A stretch of DNA of 64,000 bases. Source: Laccaria trichodermophora. Lineage: Eukaryota > Basidiomycota > Agaricomycetes > Agaricales > Hydnangiaceae. How positions within the stretch are numbered: position 1 is the stretch's first letter; each line of letters begins with the position of its first letter. The stretch is from positions 372,001-436,000 of the forward strand of contig JACTVC010000035.1 in the NCBI GenBank assembly GCA_018417955.1, read 5' to 3'. Shown piece by piece: positions 1-10,577 of this stretch. The notes under the pieces were generated by a model. That model had not been told where the DNA came from, made no database searches, and was given only the letters and a program-made list of their open reading frames with translations. A program made the translations under genes and the position numbers.

Positions 1-174
1 GAAGATCCCAGCCAAGCATGCCGACCCTTCGTTCTTCTCCGCTGCGCGCAAAGTGATCACCATGGAATTCGATACTCGCACGAGATGGGCTCGAAATCTT
101 GGTTCCCAGCGTATTGGCCTACAATCCCTGGAAGACAGCCCGTAGCTCAGATTGAACCACAATGGAAAGACTAG
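1..174 (+). other. Possible 3' end of a gene entering from the left edge
   Basis: Frame 1 is open from the first base to a TAG at 172-174, giving 57 residues with a Trp/Pro-rich tail (SKSWFPAYWPTIPGRQPVAQ). A second frame is open to about 141. I do not recognise a family. An open stretch of this size can occur by chance, so this is only a candidate C-terminal exon of a gene lying outside the window. Confidence 0.2.
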
Positions 175-1125
175 GCGGTGTGGCCTTGAAAAGCGGTGGG
201 CAAAGATGTAAAAGGCAAATGTGACGAGAATTTTGAATGTGGATTACGCGTTTTAGAGTGCGCCGTAGGACCAAAGTGGGAGTTCATATTTTAAGGAAGG
301 TGTTGCAGATGCGTCCGCTGTGCTGGGAGAACCTGGTCAAGGAAGACTCTGAGCCGGCAGGGTATGCAAATTTTGGAGGCTCATGGGGCGAGGGTGAAAT
401 ATAGGATTGGGCCCGTTACCGAATGGTTGTGTTGGCGGGATGGGAGGGGAACATCGGAAGTTGACCAAGGCCCGTGTACATCCACTCTCGAGGCTGAACT
501 TCTTTGCTTTCGCTAACTTCCCCTGTAGTGCCTAAATCTCATTGCAGAAAGAACGGGAAGATTCGGCGTGAGTTGAGACTTGCCCGTGAGATTCTATATC
601 GGAAGTAGGCTGGATAATGGGTGGTTCGTCGGCGAGAAAGACGGCGCATGCGACGCCTGGATTATGCAGTGAAACGCGGTCATGTTGGTTGTGGTCAAAC
701 GGTGGGATAACTGGCGGCGGCGCCGAAGCTGGCCGAAAATGGATGAACCACATAATTTCCATAATTCTTTGTCAGCATCAACCCTGGGGTTCATCGCATG
801 AAGGGGGTTCACAAATAGAATTATCCAAAAAGTTGTGTGTAAAAGGCGAAGAAGTGCGAAGGTCCGTAAAATACTAAGTAACGACTCTATCATGGAATTC
901 CAATGTTTAGTGCAGGAGCTTCAACCATCGAGTGGCGGATTCTAAAAAAATACTACTAAGTCTCCATTACTCGTCTGTCTATGTGAGTGGCGGTACATAA
1001 TAAGTTAATTATCAGCTGTGGAATAAATCGACGAGAGTTAGAGAGACGTTGTCGTGCCACTGATGGAGCTTACATTTTAAAGTACTCTTGATTCATCCTC
1101 CCTGCGTAGCCGCCCGATTCCCGGC
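175..1125. other. Stretch without a recognisable gene
   Basis: Only short open frames (up to about 99 codons on the minus strand, 594-893) with no family resemblance and no consistent splice structure. It may hold the 3' flank of the gene at 1126-1915 and downstream sequence of a neighbour. I see no repeat or RNA gene. Confidence 0.4.
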
Positions 1126-1915
1126 TCACAGGTATGAGCGGAAACCCTGGGAAGGGTTTTGTTTCTCAAATCGCCGAAGCATATGAGCCTGAAAGTCGAG
1201 CGCACCAGAGTCTGTTTCGGAATACGCAAGGTCACCTTCCTGGCTGTCTTCCTTTCCTGGCAAAATCCACGGCGACGACGAGTACGAGGATCGCCTTGGA
1301 GTAGGGGATAGCCGTTCCGTTGTCCGAGGTGCTGTGTTCGTCATCGGTGGTTGATTTTGATTGATGGGGAGAAAGCCAGAGATTTTGGTAGTCGGGGTGC
1401 TTTTGACAACCCCAGGACTCGAGGGCTTAGACCAGGGATTGGCATAAACAGCGTAATTGGTCGGCTGCCGAAAGGTTGTTCGTGAAATGTGTTGATTGCT
1501 CCGGTCAGCCTCTGCTGGCATCACATCAGCAAGGCCGTATGGCACGCCACGATGGGGAGGGTGAGAGCCGGATTTCGAAGGACGTAAATCGGAAAAGGAT
1601 GGGACAGTGTACATAAATGGTTCGTGATCTCTCATGATAGACGATGTTGAAAGCTTGAAAGGATGGTTTGTGGATGGCGAAAACTCGGACGTAACTGGAG
1701 ACATCTCAAAGAGAAGATCGGGCGAGAACTGACGTTCTACAGGGGAAGTGAGTGGCGAAACGATTGGCCTACGTCGAGTAGGTATTTCTATGGGCACCGA
1801 AGGGCTGTTGCGGGAAATTGTAGGAGTATCATCGAGCCGCTTTAAGCTTCGGAGGGTCTAGGCGATGGGGATCAGAGCTATGAAGCATTTCTTTCTCGTG
1901 CGACTGACTTACCAT
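1126..1915 (-). CDS. Hypothetical Ser/Pro-rich protein
   Basis: An uninterrupted minus-strand frame of more than 220 codons ends at 1126. Its first in-frame ATG is at 1797, but the frame continues upstream to a clean acceptor (cgcctag). That acceptor pairs with an ATG immediately followed by a GTAAGT donor at 1913-1915, so a one-codon first exon (Met, then TLRSLKRLDDTP) is plausible. The product, about 245 residues, is rich in Ser, Pro, Thr and Arg, contains SP/TP dipeptides typical of kinase targets, and looks largely disordered. No catalytic motif or membrane segment is visible, and I do not recognise the family. The coding status rests on frame length and the matching splice pair. If the tiny first exon is wrong, the gene starts at 1797. 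Confidence 0.6.
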
Positions 1916-2981
1916 GGTGTCGAGTTTGAAAGAAAGATACACAGAAAGGTGACCGGAGTTCTAACTGTGCCGATGAACGGGAGGCTGGGTATGCCGTCAG
2001 CCCCGACAGAGACGCCCGATAACTGTGTACTGTTTAAAATGGTTCAAGCTACAGCAGGTCGACGGGAAAGTAGATGCAGAGTGAGGGAGCAGTGCCCGAA
2101 CTCTATAGGCGTTCACACCAGCCCCACAAAGATGACCGACTGGGCGGTGTACCGCGTAGCTGTTGGAATAAGTCGAGAGAAAGAGGCAGGTCGATAGAGA
2201 AAGTGCAATATTGGGTTGTCGTAGACCGCAACACAGAAGGGCGTGGACTGTGGCGAAGGGCAGATTTCGTTCTCCATTTTAGTATTTGACATATAAATAT
2301 GAGATTTGCCTCCGATTGCATCTACTTTGCCTCCACGTGACTCAGCGTGCTTCACCAACTGTCAACACTCAATTGTCTAGGTGCATGGGTGTGATGTCCA
2401 GTACAAGTGTTTCCAAGACAGCGATGACGTTGGAAACAAATCCACCTTGTTCCAGAACAGAACAGATAACGGCGTTGCAACACTTGTTGTAATACGATTT
2501 TATTGTCGTGATCATGGGAGTTACAGTACAAGGCGTCCAAATATAAGCAGAGAAGTCAGATTCAACAAATTTAGGCACAATCTGTCACTACAAAAACCAC
2601 CTGAAAATCTGAAGATAAATGTTGGACGAATGCCCCTGTATGATTGTACCAAATTTCAGAATATTTGAACACCATTTTGCGAAGAAAAACTGTGGGTGTA
2701 TCAAAGTGTATCATTAAGTGGACTATCGGCTATTTTCGAAAAGGCGGTCAGAAATTGTCAATGATACGCTGCATTCAACTTTGGGTCGACATGAGCTTTT
2801 GCTACATTGTTTCGTATTGAGTGAGATGTTAGCTATAGAGTAGCTAGTCAAAAGTGTATCAAATGATTATGTAGAAATTAGAGTTTTTGCTGGAGCAGTC
2901 AATGAAGTCACGATGATGTCATACGGATGGTTTACTACAAGATTGGCGAAGTGATTGCCAAGACACCTATCTCAAACCATC
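1916..2981. other. Intergenic stretch between divergent genes
   Basis: About 1.07 kb between the divergent starts of the Ser/Pro-rich gene (minus) and the RRM gene (plus), so it must contain both promoters. Only short unconvincing open frames are present. I see no clear TATA element, repeat or RNA gene. Confidence 0.45.
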
Positions 2982-4115
2982 ATGGCGTCTCATACTGTCA
3001 ATGTCAGTTCTGCCGCCGACGCACGCACTCAATTACTCACCCTGAACATAGGTCTCTGGAATCGCACCATCCACTACACAGGCTCAATTACATGACTTCT
3101 TCACGTACGTGGTCTTCATGATCTTGATTATCGCGACCCTGATCTTTCTTAATTTCGTCCTAGTTTCTGTGGCAAGTAAGGTGTTCAGTTTCAATGCGCA
3201 CCTTCATATCTGACAATCAGTTATCAGAATCACTTCGATTAGCGTAGAGGGTGAGAAATCGGGCAAGGCAATCATTGCCTTTGAGAAACCTAGTGCAGCA
3301 AAGACCGCGCTGATGGTACGCATCGATTTTCACTTATTGATGTCTTTCCTACACTTAATGGTCGCAGTTGAATGGAGGTACTTTAGACGGATCGACTTTG
3401 TCTGTCACTTCAGAGGTCGTCCACCATGATGAGCCCCATGACGTAACAGGGGAGGGACATCCCATCGAGCAAACTGATAAACCCCGTGCTGGCAGTATGT
3501 AAAATTTCTGAGCTGTCGGTTTTCAGCTTACGAGTTTCTACCTAAGTCGCTGCCGAATATCTGGCCAAAGGATACGCACTCTCGGACCACATCCTTCAGC
3601 GAGCCATTGACATCGATCGTTCGTAACGCCTTACTCCACAACTCGCTCATCTGGTTGAATGCTTTGTCCACAGAAACGCAGGGGATCTCCAAACGCTTCC
3701 TCACCTATTTCCAGTCATTGGACAAGTCTGTAGGAGAACGCGCATTAGGGCCAGAGCAAACCATCACGGGGAAGTTTCAATCAACCGTTGCATCAGCAAG
3801 CCAGCAAGCGAGGGCCGTTGACGAGCAAAAGGGCTACAGCAAAAAAGCACAAGACGTAAGTCCGTTTGCTGCGGTGGGAACCTACTCTCATGCGACCTGA
3901 CAAAGTATTATGCCAAGGCCGTGGCCTCTCCTTTAGGACAGAAAGTTTGGAACTTCTATACCACCACGACCAAGCAGGTCACGGACATTCACGAGGAGGC
4001 ACGTCGCATCGCTGCAGAGGAGAAAGCGAAAGCAGCATCCAGTTCTTCGCCGCCTACCGAAACCCCTAAGGAGACCGCTTCTGCGGAACCTTCCTCTGAG
4101 AAGGTTCAAAGCTAA
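2982..4115 (+). CDS. RRM-domain protein, Vip1-like
   Basis: After removal of short introns the N-terminus reads as one RNA-recognition motif. Exon 1 (2982-3002) encodes MASHTVN and joins VSGIAPSTTQAQLHDFFT at 3052; a further exon gives FCGK, followed by ITSISVEGEK, the weak RNP1-like strand SGKAIIAFEKPSAAK, and LNGGTLDGSTLSV. This layout matches fission yeast Vip1 and its fungal relatives. The C-terminal half has a helical segment (AAEYLAKGYALSDHILQRAI) and an Ala/Ser/Glu-rich tail with TKQVTDIHEEARRIAAEEKA. The first intron (3003-3051) is needed to join the RRM strand, and it fixes the start at 2982. Vip1-family proteins are poorly characterised; RNA binding is inferred from the domain. The family assignment is good, but the role is unknown. 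Confidence 0.85.
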
Positions 4116-4232
4116 TTTTAACGAAGGATACTGTGCATTAAAGTCGAAAGGCATCAACTTAGCGGGTAGTTATTCTTTAAATTGTAGGGTATATGTAGAA
4201 TGTCAAGCGTCACCATCCTGGTTAAAAGTTGT

Positions 4233-4949
4233 TTATAAATGGGCTCGTATCTTCCTGAAGAGTACTGCTGCATCGTCGTCGTCTAACTCTTCGCGAGCTT
4301 CAAATTCCTTCTGATGCATGTGAACCAATGTAAGTGGAGAAGAGGCCGTCTCGGGAAGCGACGACGACGACGTCCCGAAGACAGGGGCGGGAATAATATG
4401 AAAATGGACCTGTATAGGCATTCGATTCCTAGATAAATTAACGAGTTGGACGAAATACAATGCTCACATGGGGAATGGCTTGGGCATATTCCTGATTACA
4501 CACGACATTCAACGCGGTGTTTCCAAGAGCTGAGAATAAATCAGCTCCGTAGTGTAACATAACTCACGTATACCTTCAGTCAGCGCACGAGCTACCCTCG
4601 AGACAACTTTTCCCGTTGCCGCGGCAAGTTCAGGAGGAAGGTCAGAAAGCCTAGAGATATGTGGCTTAGGTATGACTAATGTATGCCCCTTCCGCAGGGG
4701 AAGGATATCTACAGCAAGACATGGAAAATGGGTAGATCTCTCTGTTCAAATATCCGACGTACCTAGGATGGCGATGACATTCTCATCTTCATATACCTTT
4801 GTGGCTAGCAGCTCGCCACTGATGATGCGGCAGAAGGAGCATGAGTGGTCTTGTGTCCACTCGGGTGGAGGTGTGCGCCCGACATGACTGCTTATGATGA
4901 ACGAGGTCATAACTTCTCGTAGTGGGTTGAGCTCACGATCCGGCAGCAT
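4233..4949 (-). CDS. HIT-family nucleotide hydrolase/transferase
   Basis: The spliced product carries the full histidine-triad fold: SCSFCRIISGEL near the N-terminus, KVYEDENVIAIL, DILPLRKGHTLVIPKPHI, ALGNTALNVVCNQ and the catalytic signature HVHFHIIPAP. The triad itself is assembled across an intron (exon end AIPH, exon start VHFH). Family members hydrolyse or transfer nucleotidyl groups from AMP-linked substrates; the C-X2-C plus HxHxH layout is closest to the Hint/Aprataxin-like HIT branch. An acidic C-terminal tail (EAREELDDDDAAVL) follows. The first ATG is at 4949 (MLPDRELNPL); an internal ATG at 4910 (MTSFIISSHV) is an equally credible start. It is divergent from, and almost abuts, the methyltransferase gene. 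Confidence 0.9.
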
Positions 4950-4976
4950 CCGAGCCACCTCTCGTCGTTTACAACC
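4950..4976. promoter_or_regulatory. Minimal divergent promoter interval
   Basis: Only 27 bp separate the first ATG of the HIT gene (minus, 4949) from the ATG of the methyltransferase gene (plus, 4977). If the HIT protein starts at 4910, the gap is 66 bp. Either way the core promoters and 5' leaders must overlap each other or the opposite coding region. No TATA box is visible. Confidence 0.45.
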
Positions 4977-6250
4977 ATGTCGCGTGGTAACAAGGCCCCT
5001 ATCGTCGGGATTCTGTCTTCTTCTATGCGAGATAATTACGATGAATTTGGTGTTGAAGAGGTTCGAGGAATCATTCTGTTGACACTTCCCCGTCTTATCG
5101 TGCTTTTACTGGAACAGTACTATAAGAAAGTCGGCGCGACTTATCGGAATCCTCACTTTCCAGGAATACGATCATGCTTATTCTCTTGGTTCAATAGGTA
5201 TGCTTGATTTTACCCACCCGACTTTGTGTTTTTTTTCGAGAGAATAAATTATTGTAGATGGTGGCAGATGGAACACCTAAATGTTTCCCGACAACCTGAT
5301 AATCAAATTCTCCTCTTTGACATGGCGTGTGGTTCGTCTCAGCTAGTTTTATGCGTGCGCCAACTCACATCCACCGAATGGTTTAGGGAGGTATGTAAGC
5401 CTATCTACACCCTATGCGTTAGATTGCTCCAATCCCGCTGCGGCGTAGTGGAGAAGTGACATTGTCATTCGCGGAATGGTGGAAGGCTGGGAAACGCATC
5501 TACACAGAATCGAGCGGTACAAAGGAAACCCCGATGGTCGACTCACAACCCGCAACTGTACCTCTCCGAAGAAAGCCCCAGACCGTGTCCGTTTCACTTG
5601 GACCGGAGTTCCCTTCACCTCGTGTAGCAGCTGCAGATCCCGTCAGTTTCAGATGCATCATCTCAACGAATGTGTTAAATTAATAACTCATCAGTTCACG
5701 TCGGTGGCATACAAGGATCGAACGTCCCTTGAATGCTCGTCTCTCAGCTTTAAAGAAATTGCTGAAGGACAATTTCCGAATATCTATTCAGATATCTCGA
5801 AAGTTCCATTTCAAGTAGACAAAATTCCAGAGAACGCTGAAGGCCAGCAATCACGGCGGTCTATCGAGATGGTGATTTGCTCCTTTGCTTTACATCTGGT
5901 CGAAAACCCCTCCGAACTATTCTCACTCCTTTGGGAGTTGAGTACATATGTACGATGGCTAGTCGTTCTAGCTCCCCACAAGAAGCCAGAGGTGAGCAAG
6001 CCTTATTCAGACGTTCAATCAATTCATCACGTATCTTCGTTAGATCAAGGAGGGATGGGGATGGTCGAAGTGGGACGTCGATACGTGGCAAGCATGCCAG
6101 GTATTGGAGAGTGCTGGAGATCTGCTTCGTGATCGGTCGGTTTCAGTTTTAAACTCGACCAGTTGCATGGCTAATGTCCTCCTTTTACTTAGAGTCCGTT
6201 GCCGCGTATATCGAAGCCTCAACGTTCAAAATGACAACCAAGCTCTGTGA
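4977..6250 (+). CDS. SAM-dependent methyltransferase-like protein
   Basis: The spliced product begins MSRGNKAPIVGILSSSMRDN, continues YYKKVGATYRNPHFPG and FNRWWQMEHLNVSRQ, and reaches a motif I-like strand LLFDMACG, the SAM-binding loop. Later come the segments DPFTSVAYKDRT, SLSFKEIAEGQFPNIY and MVICSFALHLVENPSELFSL, the last resembling the post-motif strand of class I methyltransferases. The end (GWGWSKWDVDTWQ, VRCRVYRSLN) is restored by two more introns. The acceptor ctcatcag before TTCACG is required to link AAADP to FTSVAY. The splice around LLFDMACG (about 5327-5460) is not fully resolved. The substrate is unknown; it resembles a conserved fungal and plant methyltransferase group of undefined function. 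Confidence 0.75.
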
Positions 6251-6497
6251 AGAGGATGGTTTTATCCATACACTCTTAGAAGGCGACGATGCAGCTTGAT
6301 GAAACAGCCATAAATGCATTGATCCTAGGTGAGATGATCCATTACTTGATAGCAAATGAATTCAGCCAGTCGAATGTACGTCTTCGTCGCATCTCTGCCT
6401 TCCGTGGCGAACAGTTCCGCATCAGTGGTCCAACCATTGAGTTCTATAAGCAGCTTCCTCAGACGAGTCCAGGAAGTGCCGGATCCATTGATCATTG

Positions 6498-7667
6498 TTA
6501 TCGGCCTATCAGAAGGCTGCCTATTACACCTGCCGCGAACACACCAGTGCCTATCAATGCCAAGTCCCATCGTCTCTGAACAGTTTCTGTCAAAGAACTG
6601 TCGGGGGTAGCGGGCTTGTCTGCTTCATTTAGAGGCCGAGGAAGGGGTGGTATCGTCTCAGCCTTTTTGGAGACTATCTCCGTAAATGTCCGCAGCATGG
6701 ATTCCTGTTCTGCAAGCCTCTTTTCGATCGCCTCCATGCTAACCTCAAGTCTTGTAGCATTCTCCTTGCTCAGCTCCTCAACCTTTCTCTCAAAAGTTTG
6801 TGCCAGCCTTCGCCGCTTCCACGGCTCAACCGCCACGATTGCGATCACAAAAACAAGCAAGTTGAGACCTAAAGCGGCCAGCTGACCATAGGTCGATGCA
6901 CTCCGGATTTTGTCAGACCAGACTTGCTCTTCGTGGTAGCGCGCAAGAATGCTGCGCATGAGTTGGCTGAACTCCCGTTCTACCGCATCTTCCATCTCGT
7001 TTACAGCCGCCTTTGCCCGTGCTTCCTCTTGTTCGTAAAGGTGATCCTGCCGAACTATTGCTGTGAACCGAACCACATCGCCGTCCGTCCAAGTGGATTT
7101 TCTTGAGAGGAGGTCGTTCACCTCCCTTTGGGAATTGGAGCGTTGGATAACAGCTTCTTCATATACAACTTTTGCTTGTTTTGCGGCTTTACGCGTGGCG
7201 TTTATTCGATTCTCTAGTTAAAAAGGTTTAGAGAATTCACGTATTTATTAGCAATTGAACTTGCCCTGTTCTACTACCTCTCGCTTGAGTGCCTCAATCG
7301 CTTCATAGCCTGTAACTTTGTTGAGGTGCAAACCAAGCTGGGAGAATGTGGTTTTTGTGGAGAGGGTAAAGTCATCCGCTCTGTTTCGAATTGTGATGGC
7401 AGCCTGGTCAGTCCAGTCTCTAATGCGCTTTTTGACGAGCTCCAAGTCATAGGGAGTCAGAGATGCGGGAGGCTCAGCTGTTCTAAGTAGAGGGTCCGGA
7501 GTTGAAGTCTGTACTTCGTTGGTTAGAGGACTACTTCCTGAAGATTTCGCGTGCCCCTCGTTTTCTTTATCCGGAAGTGGAGGTGGGCGGGATGTGTTCC
7601 GCGTCAGGAACGATGAGGAGAACTGACGGTGTGCAAGCAAGGTCCTCGACAAGCCAGGCCTCAGCAT
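6498..7667 (-). CDS. MDM33: Mitochondrial inner-membrane protein She9/Mdm33
   Basis: The layout matches the Sensitive-to-high-expression protein 9 family: a presequence-like N-terminus rich in Arg, Ser and Leu (MLRPGLSRTLLAHRQFSSSF), a Pro/Ser linker, a long coiled coil starting at DLELVKKRIRDWTDQAAITI, a first membrane span (AALGLNLLVFVIAIVAVEPW) followed by a second coiled coil, and a C-terminal span ending GVFAAGVIGSLLIGR. The family controls mitochondrial inner-membrane shape. The ATG at 7667 was chosen because it opens the presequence; an upstream ATG at 7736 adds 23 residues without targeting character. The intron at 7214-7264 appears to use a GC donor (GCAAGT) and joins REVVEQ to ENRINATRK. 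The gene converges on the methyltransferase gene. Confidence 0.9.
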
Positions 7668-7888
7668 GGCTAACTGAGGAAATGTTGTCCGGAAAACGCC
7701 GACGACAGGACACTTTGCACATTTTAACCCTTCCATCCTTTGTCTTTCGCGTTCGATATGCTTTCAAAAAATCTAATCCATTGAATCTAGTAGGGATAGG
7801 ACTGTACCGATGTCCAGGGCATAAGGATATTTTTAAAAATGTATGTACCAGGATGGATGTCATTAAGTGTAAAGTGCCAAGTCCCCGT

Positions 7889-10251
7889 TTAGCTCCACAC
7901 ATCCAGCATGAGTCGCGAACGCTCCTTCAGAAGCTTCAGCTCGGCCACACCCTCTACCTCACCTGATCCGCCCTTGGCCTCCCCAAGAATTCTCGCAAGC
8001 ACTTCCTCGACCTGTTTGGCCATGTTCTTGGCCTCACCACAGATATAAACGTAGCCCTTGCCGTTGAGGATGGCATCTGCGATGTGCTCCCTGTCTTCCC
8101 ATATAAGATCCTGCACGTAAATCTTGCTTCCATCCGGCTTGAACTTTTCACGAGAGAAAGCGCAATGGAGAACAAATTTGCCCTTCAACTCTACAGCATA
8201 TTGAGGCCACTCGTCCTTATAGAGGAAATCTTCGGTAGACTTTCGGCAGCCGTAGAACAATGATATACGACCCCAATCAGCCAGGGCGTCTGGGCCGTTT
8301 TTCTCGATGGACCGACGGGCCAACGCAATACGCTCTTGAACGAAACCGCGGAACGGAGCAACACCCTATGGCCAAATGTTGAGTATATTTAAGGGAAAGA
8401 ATGGGGCATAAACGTACAGTTCCAGGACCGATCATAATAACTGGGCTCTTTGGGTTTGTTGGGAGTCTGAACGTTGAGCGCCTGACGTGAATGGGAGCCT
8501 TGTAAACCGTATCCTCCTTGTAAGCGCCACGAGGTCCTTCGACAAGGTATGCAGGAACAGCTACACGTTCTTCACCGTTTTCGCTGATAAGAGGGACAGC
8601 CTCTCCGTTGGTAGCGTGCTTGAGATTAAGAAGGAAGTTGGATCCGACACCATGCACCCATTTCTTCTTGACGATCTCACTGGGGATGTTTTCGTGTTTG
8701 AGAACGACAACGGTGGCGTGGATGCTATTGGAATTGAGCTTAGGGCTGGATGAGATGGAATAGTACCGAGGTTGGAGACGAGGCGTGGCAGAAACGATGA
8801 TATCAAATGGTATTGTCCATGCAGCGGTGTTTTCCGGGGTAGGGATGAGGCTGATATCGTTACCAGCGGCCAATTGAAGAACCTCACCCAGTTTGAGGCA
8901 ACCGTTGGCGACAACTTTGTGGTATTCCTCCTTGTTTGTGTTCAAATTCTTGAGGAATGCCTCGGCCTCGGGGGTAGGTGCAAACCTGGACAAAGTCCCA
9001 AGAATTTGACGACCAGCGACGGCACTGATATCAATATAATGCCGGACGACAGTACCGTATGTCGTTGGGACGGGGAAAGGAACTTTGGCAAGAGCCGGAT
9101 CAAGTGATTCAATGCCAATAACGGTATCCTTTTTCTGAGAAAGGCCGAGGACACAGAGGAGACGATCTACCTCTACGTCGGGGTTCAATGGCCACACGCC
9201 AAGATGATCACCATGCTGATAAGTTATGCCAGATCCTTCAGTATTGAACTCAATGTGAACGCAATTGCGATCGGCATGAGGCTCGAAGAGCTCCCGAGCG
9301 ACACTGATGGGGGCAGCGAAGGGGTTCTTGGCATCGTGAATGCCTTTGGTTTTGGTCAAGGCACGAGCAGAATATTCACCTTGGGAAGGGAAAGAGGTTA
9401 TAAGCGAAAGATGGCAATTTTGAGAACGTGCTCACCGAGGTAGACCTTCTCTATAGGATGCGACTCCAGTTCCGAAACTGCAAAGTCGGCCGAGTCGCCA
9501 CCCTGACCTTCCTCGACACCCATGGCCGTTGCGAAAGCTTCCCACATACCATCTTTCCACTCCAAGTAATCTTCTTCCATACTTTTATCGTCATCGCCCT
9601 CACCTCTTTCGCCAATGCGCACAGCACCCATCTCAGCCAAGGCGGCGTCGACCTTACGCCCGATGACATTGTAATGTTCGTAGGTTCTGTTACCGAGGCC
9701 AAAGATGACATACTTGAGACCATCGAGCTTGCGTTCTCCATTGGAGAAGGCAAAGGAATCGTCTTGGACGTTCTGGAGAAGCTGCACCGCATTATCCGTA
9801 GGCTCTCCCTCTCCGTATGTAGCCAACACGAAAAACGCAGCACAGTCTTCTGGAAGCTGATCGAGATTCTCAAAGTCGTGCTCCTCGGGATCACATACGA
9901 GTGAGGCGAGACCAAACTTGGACTTGGCTTCCTTAGCGAGGCGGATGGCATATTCTTCTGCGGTACCTGTTTGTGAGCCATAGAATATCACAACCCGCTT
10001 TTTCTGAAGATCAAATGACAGGAATCATGAGAAACGATTAAATTTAACTAGTGGAAGAGCGCACGCACCCCCTCCTTCATCTTTGCGATGAAGTCCCGAG
10101 GATTACCTGATCCATTAGCGACCTTGGCGGAGACTGCGGGGGCAGCCTTCGGTTTTGCCGCTGCGAAGAGAGTGTCGCGGAATAAATAAACGCCAGCTAG
10201 GACAACGCCGAGGCCAAGAATTATAACATCTGAAGAGGAAGAAGATGCCAT
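7889..10251 (-). CDS. CPR1: NADPH-cytochrome P450 reductase
   Basis: All parts of a microsomal diflavin reductase are present in order: an N-terminal anchor (DVIILGLGVVLAGVYLFR), an FMN-binding loop (IFYGSQTGTAEEYA) with LATYGEGEPTDNA and FGLGNRTYEHYN, an FAD segment (QPRYYSISSSP, then GSNFLLNL), and the NADPH half with IGPGT joined by splicing to GVAPFRGFVQER, LFYGCRKSTEDFLYKDEW and GYVYICGEAKNMAKQVEE. It ends LDVWS, keeping the C-terminal Trp that stacks on FAD. It supplies electrons from NADPH to endoplasmic-reticulum P450s and other haem enzymes. The start at 10251 (MASSSSSDVII) matches the usual basidiomycete N-terminus; an ATG at 10314 would add 21 residues. The length is normal and no key residue is missing. 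Confidence 0.97.
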
Positions 10252-10577
10252 TGTCGTTGCAGACAACGGTAAGGGTACAACTGGAGCGAAGGAGGATGAA
10301 TTTGGTGCACTCATGATTGTGTGAGTGAGATAATACCAAGTAGGGCGCTTTACCAGCCTGTCTTGAGGAGAGCCAGGGTGAATTTAAGGCAAAGTTTGCC
10401 GACGGAGAACGGATGAGCAGATGATGAAATATTGAAGTTAAGTTTGGACGTGGCCTTACTCTGGCCTTGTTTATTATCTCATGTTTGGTTGCTCAAAGTC
10501 CCATGTAACATTTTACCAAGTCAAGCATGCTGCATCGTGCCATTATTGTGTCTGCGGCCGTTCTGCTCCGATAAACG

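Noticed and set aside
1865..2197. 110-codon plus-strand frame
   Set aside because: Composition is not protein-like, and the frame overlaps the 5' end of the minus-strand gene and its intron.
2369..2578. Minus-strand frame with CCN and a Leu/Val-rich end, reminiscent of a hydrophobin fragment
   Set aside because: Only two adjacent Cys and one more are present; the eight-Cys pattern is absent and there is no signal peptide.
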